Assembly (NCBI RefSeq): GCF_044372965.1
Contig: NZ_JBILQX010000089.1
Location: 1-13,727 of the forward strand
Reading direction: 5' to 3'
DNA: 13,727 bases
Origin: Elstera sp044372965
GTDB taxonomy: Bacteria; Pseudomonadota; Alphaproteobacteria; Elsterales; Elsteraceae
This document shows positions 7,021 through 13,648 of this stretch, piece after piece (the first letter of the stretch is position 1; each line of letters begins with the position of its first letter). The notes below the pieces were generated by a model. That model worked only from the letters and a program-made list of their open reading frames with translations. It searched no databases and was not told where the DNA came from. A program made the position numbers and the translations under genes.

Positions 7021-7056
7021 AGCTTTCCCTCGGGTTACAGCCATATTACCCCTCTC

Positions 7057-8118
7057 TTAAGCTGTGCAGTCGGAAGACCGGTCGGAAATTTTCGCCGCCG
7101 CTTCACGCTTCCGGATGGCCGATTCGGCCATTTCCACATCCCGCGATAGATAGTGCCGGTCGAGAATGGCTTGCACGTCTTTGAGCGAATGACCCGTCAA
7201 TGTTGCAACCTCCGGCACGGTAGCGCCTGCCTTTGCTAGGCGTGTGACTGCTGTTCCCCGGAGATCGTGGAAGGTGACACCCGTGACCCCTGCATCCAGG
7301 CAGGCCTTTCGCCAGGAGGTCTGGAAGCCGGTGGAGGTCCAGGCCGTCTCGCACGGGGGTTTTAGGATCGGGGGGCTGTCATTGCGTCGAATCGGGTCCA
7401 GCAGCGCCTTCAGCGGAGCGGCGACGGGGATGATGACGGGCACGTTGGTCTTTTGTTGAGTGAGCCGGAGGTATTGGCCGTCATAGGCCTTCCAGGTGAT
7501 CCGTAGGAGGTCACCCTGTCGCTGCCCGGTCCAAAGCGCTAAAACAAACGCAAGGCGAGGATGAGGCGGGGCCGATGCCATGAATCGGGCTTCGGTTTCG
7601 GCGCTCCAGGTCTTCTCGGCACGGGCACCGCGATGGAGTTTACCCAGCTTTTCCGTAGGGTTCGCTTCGATCAGGCCGCGATGGTATGCCCACGATAAGA
7701 TGATCGCCAGCACTCCGGCCGCGTAATCCGCTTGCCGGGTCTTACCTCCTTCGGCCAACCCATCCCGCCATTTTAGAAAAATCGCGCGGCTGCGCCGGTC
7801 TTTGAGGGCGGTGAGGGGGAAGTCGCTGAAGCTGGTTTCGATCTTACGAATCTGGGTGATGTAATCCGCACGGGTCCTGGGAGCGAGCTTCTTGAAGTCG
7901 CCGCTATCCTGATAGGCGTTCATCACCGCGAGTAAAATGTTGGCGGGGGCGGGCCGTTTGGCATGATACGCATCGTCATAGGCCTGAACGAACTCGGGCG
8001 AGCCGGGTTTCCCCGGTAAGCGCGGGCCACCGCGATACGCCCAATAGTAGGTCACTTCTGTTCCATCGGCGAGGCGCTTGCGCTTCGAATTAATGCCTTT
8101 AAGCCGAACGCGCGTCAT
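7057..8118 (-). CDS. int: Phage-type tyrosine recombinase (integrase)
   Basis: A 353-aa site-specific recombinase that cuts and rejoins DNA at the att core 37 bp beyond its stop codon. The N-terminal arm (1-60, basic, RLKGINSKRKRLADGTEVTYYW) resembles arm-type binding domains; residues ~60-165 are the core-binding SAM-like domain; ~170-335 the catalytic domain. All catalytic residues are visible: Arg200 (TGQRQGD), Lys223, His284 and Arg287 (FHDLRGT), His310 (LTGHS) and nucleophile Tyr323 (HYLS). The start at 8118 is chosen because GAAGGA sits 6 bases upstream and the basic arm begins there; a longer frame reaching 8421 overlaps the phosphatase remnant and shows no integrase similarity. The gene reads toward the att core, while the helicase lies on the far side of the core. 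Confidence 0.93.
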   Translation of the reverse strand: MTRVRLKGINSKRKRLADGTEVTYYWAYRGGPRLPGKPGSPEFVQAYDDAYHAKRPAPANILLAVMNAYQDSGDFKKLAPRTRADYITQIRKIETSFSDFPLTALKDRRSRAIFLKWRDGLAEGGKTRQADYAAGVLAIILSWAYHRGLIEANPTEKLGKLHRGARAEKTWSAETEARFMASAPPHPRLAFVLALWTGQRQGDLLRITWKAYDGQYLRLTQQKTNVPVIIPVAAPLKALLDPIRRNDSPPILKPPCETAWTSTGFQTSWRKACLDAGVTGVTFHDLRGTAVTRLAKAGATVPEVATLTGHSLKDVQAILDRHYLSRDVEMAESAIRKREAAAKISDRSSDCTA

Positions 8119-8133
8119 GGCGATCCTTCTCGC

Positions 8134-8545
8134 GTGTTGCCATCCATCGGTCGAGCGCTGTATCGGCGGACGGGGCGGTTGGTTCTTGCGGTGATACCGA
8201 GGATCTGCCGCCGGATCTGGAATTCCTACCTCCGAGGCGGCGGATCCGGTTGGCGTTCCACGATATCGCCGAACCTCGACCGGGCCGAAACGCGCCCGAG
8301 CGTCATCACGTCGAAGCAATACTCGATCTCGTGGATCGCTGGAACGGTCAGGGTGGTCTGCTGATCCACGGCTTCGCCGGAACATCGCGCTCGGCAGCGG
8401 CAGTACTTTTGGCCCTGGCACGGCTCATCCAGGGCGCGCGCAGGATAGTGTTGAGATGGTCCAAACGAAAGCCCCGCACATCATGCCGAACCGGCGCTTG
8501 ATCGACGCCACAGCAGGCATCCCGTTGCCGATGGAACGGGTGTTT
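8134..8545 (+). pseudogene. Decayed alphaproteobacterial protein tyrosine phosphatase-like gene
   Basis: Remnant spread over at least two frames. The central frame (about 8205-8430) reads EDLPPDLEFLPP, then IRLAFHDIAEPRPG and LLIHGFAGTSRSAAAVLLAL, clearly the core of a dual-specificity-type phosphatase common in alphaproteobacteria (FHDIAEPRPG...LLIHCxAGxSRSxAA). The catalytic Cys of HCxxGxxR is Gly here: codon GGC at 8370-8372, one base from TGC. Downstream the expected ending (APHxxPNRRLIxxA) appears in another frame (about 8470-8505), so there is a frameshift near 8430-8460. The beginning (RTGRLVLAVI, 8134-8205) also needs a frame change. The 5' end runs into the integrase ribosome binding site, and a typical N-terminus is missing. 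It looks like old host DNA or a passenger gene, inactive twice over. Confidence 0.7.
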
Positions 8546-8665
8546 AGGAGTTTTATTCTGGTCCCGCTGCCATTGCGGTGCGTTTAGGGAAATTCGGCAA
8601 AAGCCACCCACGGATATCAAAAACGGGTTTGAGATGGCCTGATACGCACATGAGACCGAACCCCG

Positions 8666-8692
8666 GCCTCTGCACGTGGGGCGTGCAGAGGC
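8666..8692. promoter_or_regulatory. Perfect 11-bp inverted repeat touching the effector-operon -35
   Basis: GCCTCTGCACG (8666-8676) and CGTGCAGAGGC (8682-8692) are perfect complements around a TGGGG centre, and the -35 hexamer TTGACT begins at the very next base. There is no T-run after it, so it is not a standard terminator. A repressor or activator binding site, or a structured boundary insulating the promoter from upstream transcription, would fit. Confidence 0.6.
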
Positions 8693-8721
8693 TTGACTCT
8701 CTGTTCAGTTTGTTCTATATT
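8693..8721 (+). promoter_or_regulatory. Sigma70-like promoter of the T6SS effector operon
   Basis: TTGACT (8693-8698), a 17-bp spacer, and TATATT (8716-8721): five of six consensus matches in each hexamer at optimal spacing. Transcription would start near 8728, about 23 bases before the PAAR gene ATG. No other good promoter is seen upstream of the operon. Confidence 0.75.
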
Positions 8722-8726
8722 TGTTC
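8712..8726 (+). promoter_or_regulatory. LexA (SOS) box overlapping the -10
   Basis: GTTC (8712-8715), seven bases, GTTC (8723-8726): an exact GTTC-N7-GTTC direct repeat, the established LexA-binding motif of alphaproteobacteria. The intervening seven bases contain the -10 hexamer, an ideal position for repression. A third GTTC lies at 8703-8706, five bases before the first half-site. The motif is short, so chance occurrence is possible, but its placement is exactly on the promoter. Confidence 0.7.
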
Positions 8727-8750
8727 TATTCAATTTTCAGCGAGACCGCT

Positions 8751-9617
8751 ATGTTCGATAAAACCCAAGCCTGCGTTGGGGATGTCGCCACATGCCCGAT
8801 CCATGGGCTGACGCGCGTCACCGAAGGGGTGAAAGCTTTCACCATCGCCGGGCGCGCGATGAGCCATATCGGCCATCGCACCGTCTGCGGCGCGACCATC
8901 ACGACCGGATCGGATTTCTATTTCCTGAATGGGGCCGGGGCGGCGCTTGAGGGCAGTGAAACCGATCACGGGGGATTGGTACTCCGTAACCGCTTCCATA
9001 CCTTTGTCGGCACGGCTGAGCGGGATCAAACGGCGCGCGCTTTACGCACTGCGGCGGCGACCGGGAATGCGGTTGCGCTCGCCTGCGATACTGATGAAGA
9101 GCTTCCGGCAGACCATCAGCGCCCCCCAACCTCACCGGATCCCTTACCCCCGGAAACCCTCATTCCCATCGCACCGGACGCGGCGGCGCTCGCGGTGATC
9201 GATCCGGCGGTTCTACCCGAAGCCCTCTCGCGACTTGTCGATCATCCTGGATCTGCCCTGTGCTTGCTTGGGCCGGGGGTGAGTGCGCCGGTACTGGGAA
9301 CGGCTCCTTGGTTAACCAAACTGCAACCGGGAACACCGCTCGCGGATTGGTTGGCGGGGCAGGCCGTGCCCTGGGGCGGGTATTGCCCGGTGTCGCAGGA
9401 GGCGGATATAGCGGCGCTACAAGCGCAACTGCTTCCCTGCACGCAAACCGACGACGCCGAGGGGAATCCCGCAATCTTACGCTGGTGGGATGGCCGGGCC
9501 CGTCCGAATTTGCCCCTTGCCGATGATGCCATCTTTGCGCCTTTGCGAACGCTTCTCGGCGGATTTCTGCCTGCGGGGGCGGAAGCTCGGCTGCGGCTCG
9601 TTCAAGGGAGCGTGTGA
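8751..9617 (+). CDS. PAAR-DUF4123 fusion: T6SS spike tip with effector-loading adaptor
   Basis: A 288-aa protein. Residues ~8-58 form a PAAR-like domain with the expected metal-ligand pattern (CPIHG, AMSHIGHRTVCGATITTGS), the zinc-bound cone that caps VgrG at the tip of the type VI spike. A Pro-rich linker (~120-140) leads to a DUF4123-like domain (~147-286): ALAVIDP, CLLGPG, APWLTKL, PWGGYCPVS, and LRWWDGRARPNLP in place of the usual LRFYDPRV. DUF4123 proteins (Tap/TEC) load a specific effector onto the spike; here the adaptor is fused to the tip. The ATG at 8751 starts the PAAR fold; an upstream TTG at 8721 overlaps the promoter. The effector gene follows after 2 bases, so the cargo is very likely its product. 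No other T6SS structural gene is in the window. Confidence 0.85.
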   Translation: MFDKTQACVGDVATCPIHGLTRVTEGVKAFTIAGRAMSHIGHRTVCGATITTGSDFYFLNGAGAALEGSETDHGGLVLRNRFHTFVGTAERDQTARALRTAAATGNAVALACDTDEELPADHQRPPTSPDPLPPETLIPIAPDAAALAVIDPAVLPEALSRLVDHPGSALCLLGPGVSAPVLGTAPWLTKLQPGTPLADWLAGQAVPWGGYCPVSQEADIAALQAQLLPCTQTDDAEGNPAILRWWDGRARPNLPLADDAIFAPLRTLLGGFLPAGAEARLRLVQGSV

Positions 9618-9619
9618 CC

Positions 9620-10879
9620 ATGACGAACATTCTCGAACGGGTTCAGGCCCTGGCCCCCGCAGCTTTGACAGAAAAGGCTCGGCGGCTCCTATCCTCGACC
9701 CCAGAAGAAGCGGGGGCTTGGCTCACCCAGGGGCAAACTGCCGGGCTGAAATCCGAAGCGGCTCTGGTCCATCACGCGCATTTGCAGCAGCGGTTGACCC
9801 AAATGCGCGTCGAGACCCTACGGGAACTCTCGGAGCCGCAGACGGCGCGGGATCCCAAACTGAAACAGCGTTTGACCCAACGTCTTGCGGATATCGAGAC
9901 CGCCAAAACCGACGTTGCTCAAAAAATGGCCGACCCGCGTTTGTCCGAAGAACAAAAGCTGGAGGATGGGTACGGGCGCATAAACGCCGTGGCGGAGGAT
10001 CATCAGAAAGCGCCGATAGCGCAGGTTGATAAGACGATTCGGACTTTATGCTCGTTCCGCGCGGTCAACGGTATTCTGCGGACCTGCGGCAAACAGCCGA
10101 ACTGTGTGGGGACATTCTCAAGAGCGCCGATGAGTGAAAAACTCTCGAATGACATCAACGCAATGCTCGGCACGAACATCGATCACGTGAAAGTGAGCGA
10201 ATGGGAGGGCGGGCAGAGTTTGACCGGCTATGTACCGTGGTTCAAAGGGGTGCGACATAATAATTCAGGAATCACAATCGCATCGGGCGTAGATCTCGGT
10301 AAAAACAACGAAAATTTTATGAGAAGTTTCAACAAGATTTACCCTGCTCCACCTGGTTTAATCGATAGACTGGTTCCGTATATGGAGAAGGTGCGGCAAG
10401 ATGCCTGCACATATCTTTCCGATCACCCATTAGTCGTTTCGCAGCAGGAAGCTGACTGGCTCGATCAGTGGGCGGCATTTGGTCGGTTCTATCCCTCAGA
10501 ACATTCTAACGATGTCCGTGGGAATACAGAGTTTGCGCGCTATAATGCAGGAAGAAATAAATTGAATATCGATAGGAGGAGTGATTTTGACAGTAAGTTC
10601 AGAGAGTACAAGCAAAAACTTGAAAAATGGGAGAAAGATGGAAAGATTGGCCCAAAACCCATAGAGCCCACCCAGCCAGTGCCATATGTAGATTTTCGGC
10701 AGCTTACAAGAAAAGATCAGACTATTTTTTACTCTAGACAGTACCAGAATGGGGTCCGAACTATTCTGGAAGATAGGTTGCTGTCATTCATTCAGCAGGA
10801 TTGGGATAGATTTTGGAGTACATATCCGGATGATCCCCGGATTAGGAAAGAAAAAAGCTACCACGCCACGTCACGTTGA
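9620..10879 (+). CDS. Pesticin/T4-lysozyme-like peptidoglycan hydrolase, T6SS effector
   Basis: A 419-aa protein with no signal peptide. Residues ~1-135 are helical, Gln/Leu/Glu-rich and probably coiled coil, likely the delivery part that meets the DUF4123 adaptor. Residues ~185-419 are a lysozyme-superfamily domain of the pesticin type: EGGQSLTGYVP contains Glu196, GITIASGVDLGK contains Thr219 and Asp225. The spacings 23 and 6 equal those of the pesticin triad as I recall it (Glu178, Thr201, Asp207). The end has the YSR...LLSFIQQDWDRFWSTY block typical of the fold. It should cleave the glycan backbone of target-cell peptidoglycan in the periplasm after injection. Start ATG 9620 has AGGGAG upstream; a GTG at 9614 would add two codons. 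From about codon 215 the DNA turns more AT-rich than the N-terminal half, suggesting a swapped toxin domain. Confidence 0.85.
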   Translation: MTNILERVQALAPAALTEKARRLLSSTPEEAGAWLTQGQTAGLKSEAALVHHAHLQQRLTQMRVETLRELSEPQTARDPKLKQRLTQRLADIETAKTDVAQKMADPRLSEEQKLEDGYGRINAVAEDHQKAPIAQVDKTIRTLCSFRAVNGILRTCGKQPNCVGTFSRAPMSEKLSNDINAMLGTNIDHVKVSEWEGGQSLTGYVPWFKGVRHNNSGITIASGVDLGKNNENFMRSFNKIYPAPPGLIDRLVPYMEKVRQDACTYLSDHPLVVSQQEADWLDQWAAFGRFYPSEHSNDVRGNTEFARYNAGRNKLNIDRRSDFDSKFREYKQKLEKWEKDGKIGPKPIEPTQPVPYVDFRQLTRKDQTIFYSRQYQNGVRTILEDRLLSFIQQDWDRFWSTYPDDPRIRKEKSYHATSR

Positions 10880-10887
10880 GAGGCAAT

Positions 10888-11898
10888 ATGGACGCTCTTC
10901 CCCCCACGCTTGACGCTCCTCCTGCCATCGTTCAGGGGACTGGGTTATCCCGCGATATGATCGGTTGGCACCGCTGTTGGCAGTTTCGCGATCATATTCC
11001 CTTTGGCTTTCTAAAAGCTAAGGTCACTTCAGATTTAGATCATGTAAAGGGAAAGGATTTTTTTCGTAACTTACTGGATGATGATATTAATATGCCCAGC
11101 TATGAGTATGGTTCTTTGATGTATATATCCGATAAAAAAGGAGGAAAGAACCAGGAGGAAGATGCTCGACGCAGAGTTTTTATCATAAATAAAAGTAGAA
11201 AATACTATTTTTTTTTAAATCAATATTTTATGACAAATCATTTTTTTGAGAGCTTTGTCGAAGACGGTGAGCTGAGAAACGCCTTGAAAAGAAATATCGT
11301 TTCAATAAAAAATGATAATAAAGGTGAAATTTTGAAAATTAATAATTTTCTGGCTCCCAATGATAAAATTGTATCGCTCCATAAGGAAATGCAAAGTGAA
11401 TTACCCTATTTTCGTGACTATAATTTTCGCCCTATTTTCTATCCTGACACAGTTGAAAAGATGTGGAGAAAAGAAAATAACGATTGGCCCAAGGCTGGAG
11501 TAGATATTTTTGACTTTATTAAAAAATACGACGGTTTGATCATGGTAGAGCTCAGGGCAGACGGATATTGGATGCTTGGGAAAAAATTTCTATATGTCTA
11601 TACCCAAGGAGACTGGGTAAGCACGGCGACAAAAGAGATATACAAAAAGATCAATTATGTTCTGGCTGGAAACGATGAGGTTTCGACAGCCAGTAACGAT
11701 CCTGTTGCGAATACCATTACATCATATCTAAGTATTTTTTCGCATTATGGTCTTAAGATATTGGAAAAAGAAAGGTCTTGGGTGCAGCGCTGGCAGCCTA
11801 TTCCGGTCAAACGGTGTACCGTGGCCTTCAAACCCCTGGTGGAGGATCCGGCGATGCCGGAGCACCTGAAACCCATCTTCCCCGCGACCAGCAGGTGA
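10888..11898 (+). CDS. Effector-partner protein, copy 1 (candidate immunity or accessory protein)
   Basis: A 336-aa protein I do not recognise, 8 bases after the effector stop, with an AGAGG ribosome binding site. It has a conserved N-terminus (LPPTLD...LSRDMIGWHRCWQFRDH), then EYGSLMYISD, a long variable middle rich in Lys, Asn, Phe and Tyr, an ADGYWMLGKKFLYVY motif, and a conserved C-terminus (RWQPIP..RC..AFKP...DPAMPEHLKPIFP). The N- and C-terminal codons are GC-rich, the middle strongly AT-rich. A second, damaged copy lies at 12159-13268 with the same ends. Position directly after a toxin gene suggests immunity, but there is no signal peptide or membrane segment, which is odd for protection against a periplasmic muramidase. 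It could instead be a second cargo, a chaperone or a loading factor. Confidence 0.7.
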   Translation: MDALPPTLDAPPAIVQGTGLSRDMIGWHRCWQFRDHIPFGFLKAKVTSDLDHVKGKDFFRNLLDDDINMPSYEYGSLMYISDKKGGKNQEEDARRRVFIINKSRKYYFFLNQYFMTNHFFESFVEDGELRNALKRNIVSIKNDNKGEILKINNFLAPNDKIVSLHKEMQSELPYFRDYNFRPIFYPDTVEKMWRKENNDWPKAGVDIFDFIKKYDGLIMVELRADGYWMLGKKFLYVYTQGDWVSTATKEIYKKINYVLAGNDEVSTASNDPVANTITSYLSIFSHYGLKILEKERSWVQRWQPIPVKRCTVAFKPLVEDPAMPEHLKPIFPATSR

Positions 11899-12108
11899 AC
11901 CTCTCTACAGAGGCGCATCGGACAGCGCCAAGAGCAAGCCGTTCTGTTTTCCCGCCTCAGCCATGGAATGGGGGGAAGGGCCTATGGCGTTGGTAATATC
12001 GAACTTCTAGCCTCGCGCGATTGGCCCGCGATATGGGAATTTTATAAACCATCGATGATGAAGAATGATGGGTATAATGAAGAGTATAAATATTTCTACG
12101 AAAAGTAA
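11899..12108 (+). pseudogene. Orphan C-terminal tail of a second lysozyme-like effector
   Basis: Sixty-nine sense codons follow the copy 1 stop in the same frame and end at TAA 12106-12108, with no start codon or ribosome binding site of their own. The translation includes QAVLFSRLSHGMGGRAYGVG and NIELLASRDWPAIWEFYKPS. It aligns with the last ~45 residues of the upstream effector (QTIFYSRQYQNG...LLSFIQQDWDRFWSTYPDD): the F/Y-S-R, G, LL, DW and W-x-x-Y positions coincide with a two-residue gap. The piece is therefore the 3' end of a related but divergent pesticin-type toxin whose front has been lost. The damaged second partner gene starts 50 bp later, so effector tail plus partner repeats the intact pair. 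Confidence 0.7.
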
Positions 12109-12158
12109 AAATCGTTAGAATAAGCTCCATTCAAATACCCTCCTGAAGGAAGCGTGCC

Positions 12159-13268
12159 ATGGATAGCCTGCCGCCGACAGTGGATCAACAACCCGCTCAA
12201 TTTTATGAAACCCAACTTTCCGACGATCTCATCGGTTGGCATAAATGCTGGCGCTTCGTCGATCACGTCGCGCCCTGGCAAGAGCGTATCAAAGATAAGA
12301 AATATGAGCCATTCTATACAGTGAATTGGAATAATTATGAGATGAGTGAATATAATGAGCAAATAAATATCGATGCCAAGAATAACGCCAAGCGAGAACG
12401 TCAAAGTTTTGACGATTGGAATACCGGTATGGATATTTTGCCTCCGGTCGATTATGGCGGGATACTTTATCTTTCCGACGCCCCCACCTTGCCCGCCGAG
12501 GACGGAATGGGGCCTGCCTACCAGAGAGCGCGGCTTGCCCAGAAGCGTGCTTTTATGAGAGGGAGTGAGGCGGATTATAAAAAGAATAAAATCGTCTATT
12601 CGTATGGATTTGTTTTCAATGAATAAAATAAAATATATCATGAAAGAGGATTTGTTTAAAAATATATCTAATCCATTTATGGATAGATTTCGAGATGCTG
12701 TTAATTTCGATTTTAATGGCGTCGAGCAGATTTTCGATAATTTTGATAATATTATTTCATATCATAAGGAGGGGTTTGATTCTCATGAATATTTGAAGAA
12801 AATTATTCCGCTAAAGGAATACCCTAGACATTTACCAGAAAAGAAAATTAGATATGCGCCTCACGTCCGGAATTATTATATTGAAAATCAATATAAAAAG
12901 CGATTTCTGTCATTAATTATTATAAATAGGTCGTTTTTTTGACGTTGCGGATGGTGATTATTATTGGATGATATCGGATAAATATCTGTACATATATAGG
13001 GAGCATTCTGTGCAGGAACGTCAATATTTCTCCAAAGAGGAATATTATTATATCAGAAAGCTTGTTGGTGGCGAAAATGCGGAGACTTATTTTCAGAGTT
13101 ATGGATATTATAAATTTCCAGAAGAAGATTGGGGGGGTGATCTGGATGCAGCGTTGGAAGCCCATTCCCGAAAAAGAGTGCCACGCTGCCTTTAAGCCGG
13201 TCGCAGATGATCCCGCCTTGCCGACCTATCTCAAACCGATCCTGCCATCCGCCCCAAAGCCGAAATAG
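12159..13268 (+). pseudogene. Effector-partner gene, copy 2, broken by three +1 frameshifts
   Basis: Starts at ATG 12159 behind GAAGGAA and ends at TAG 13266-13268. The N-terminus (LPPTVD...LSDDLIGWHKCWRFVDH, YGGILYLSD) and C-terminus (RWKPIPEKEC..AFKPVADDPALPTYLKPILP) match copy 1, as does ADGDYYWMISDKYLYIY in the middle. Three frame changes interrupt it: one near 12580-12650, one at a run of seven T (12934-12940), one at a run of seven G (13131-13137). All three are in the +1 sense, so removing one base each restores a frame of about 368 codons. The middle differs greatly from copy 1 and is AT-rich, so the two would have different specificities. It is either a real pseudogene or an intact gene with homopolymer sequencing errors. 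Confidence 0.75.
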
Positions 13269-13287
13269 AGCGTAGATCGGTTGGCCA

Positions 13288-13542
13288 TTATCTAAGTAGA
13301 TCGTCGAGGGGGGCGTCTTCCGGGTCCATCTCCGCGCGTTCGACCGCGTGAAGCACGACATCGGCGGTATCGGCGGTTCGGTGGCTGCGCTGGGCTGCTG
13401 CTTTCAGCCAATCATAATGTTCGGCGGACATCAGCACGAATTCCCGCCGTCCGTGGCGCGTAATCTCGACGGGCTCCCGTTGCGCCTGATGCTGATATTC
13501 ACCAAACTTGCGTTGAAATTCGAGCGCTCCCACGGTGGACAT
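13288..13542 (-). CDS. Phd/YefM-family antitoxin without a visible toxin
   Basis: An 84-aa protein, MSTVGALEFQRKFGEYQHQA followed by REPVEITRHGRREFVLMSAEHYDWL, the standard Phd/YefM layout: N-terminal DNA-binding fold (residues ~1-50; F..KFGEY, PV.ITRHGR, VL.S...Y) and an acidic C-terminus (EMDPEDAPLDDLLR) that usually wraps around the toxin. Such proteins neutralise a RelE, Doc or PIN-type toxin and repress their own promoter. The toxin gene would normally follow; here the next DNA is the 3' end of the converging partner pseudogene, 19 bp away. The toxin has been lost, or the gene works as a solitary regulator. The start has GAAGGAAGAAGAG upstream and the frame is intact. Confidence 0.85.
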   Translation of the reverse strand: MSTVGALEFQRKFGEYQHQAQREPVEITRHGRREFVLMSAEHYDWLKAAAQRSHRTADTADVVLHAVERAEMDPEDAPLDDLLR

Positions 13543-13567
13543 GCGTCTCTTCTTCCTTCAGGTGTTA

Positions 13568-13585
13568 GTATTATACGCATAATAC
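13568..13585 (-). promoter_or_regulatory. Promoter -10 and operator palindrome of the antitoxin gene
   Basis: GTATTAT and ATAATAC form a perfect 7-bp inverted repeat around ACGC (13568-13585). On the minus strand it contains a perfect -10 hexamer TATAAT (13575-13570), with a weak -35-like TTCAGT 17 bp upstream (13598-13593). An antitoxin dimer on this palindrome would block its own promoter, as expected for Phd/YefM autoregulation. Confidence 0.7.
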
Positions 13586-13648
13586 GATTTTCACTGAATA
13601 CTAGGAGCCGTTGACAAACTGGATTCCCAAATTGCCTAAAGCGTGATT

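Noticed and set aside
8119..8421. Longer integrase start reaching 8421
   Set aside because: The extension is Arg/Pro-rich shadow translation of the phosphatase remnant; the ATG at 8118 has a good ribosome binding site and starts the typical basic arm.
8521..8560. Terminator after the phosphatase remnant
   Set aside because: CCCGTT/AACGGG is a short 6-bp stem and the following bases are interrupted by AGG, so it is too weak to call.
8721..8750. TTG start for the PAAR protein
   Set aside because: It lies inside the -10/LexA box, upstream of the predicted transcript start; the PAAR fold begins at the ATG at 8751.
10861..11898. Shared ATSR ending of effector and partner 1 as a recombination scar
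   Set aside because: The four residues are encoded by quite different codons in the two genes, so this is most likely coincidence.
12565..12942. Independent 125-aa gene
   Set aside because: It is the middle frame of the broken copy 2 and lacks its own ribosome binding site.
13062..13268. Independent small gene ending at 13268
   Set aside because: Its C-terminal 45 residues match the end of partner copy 1, so it is the last segment of the frameshifted copy 2.
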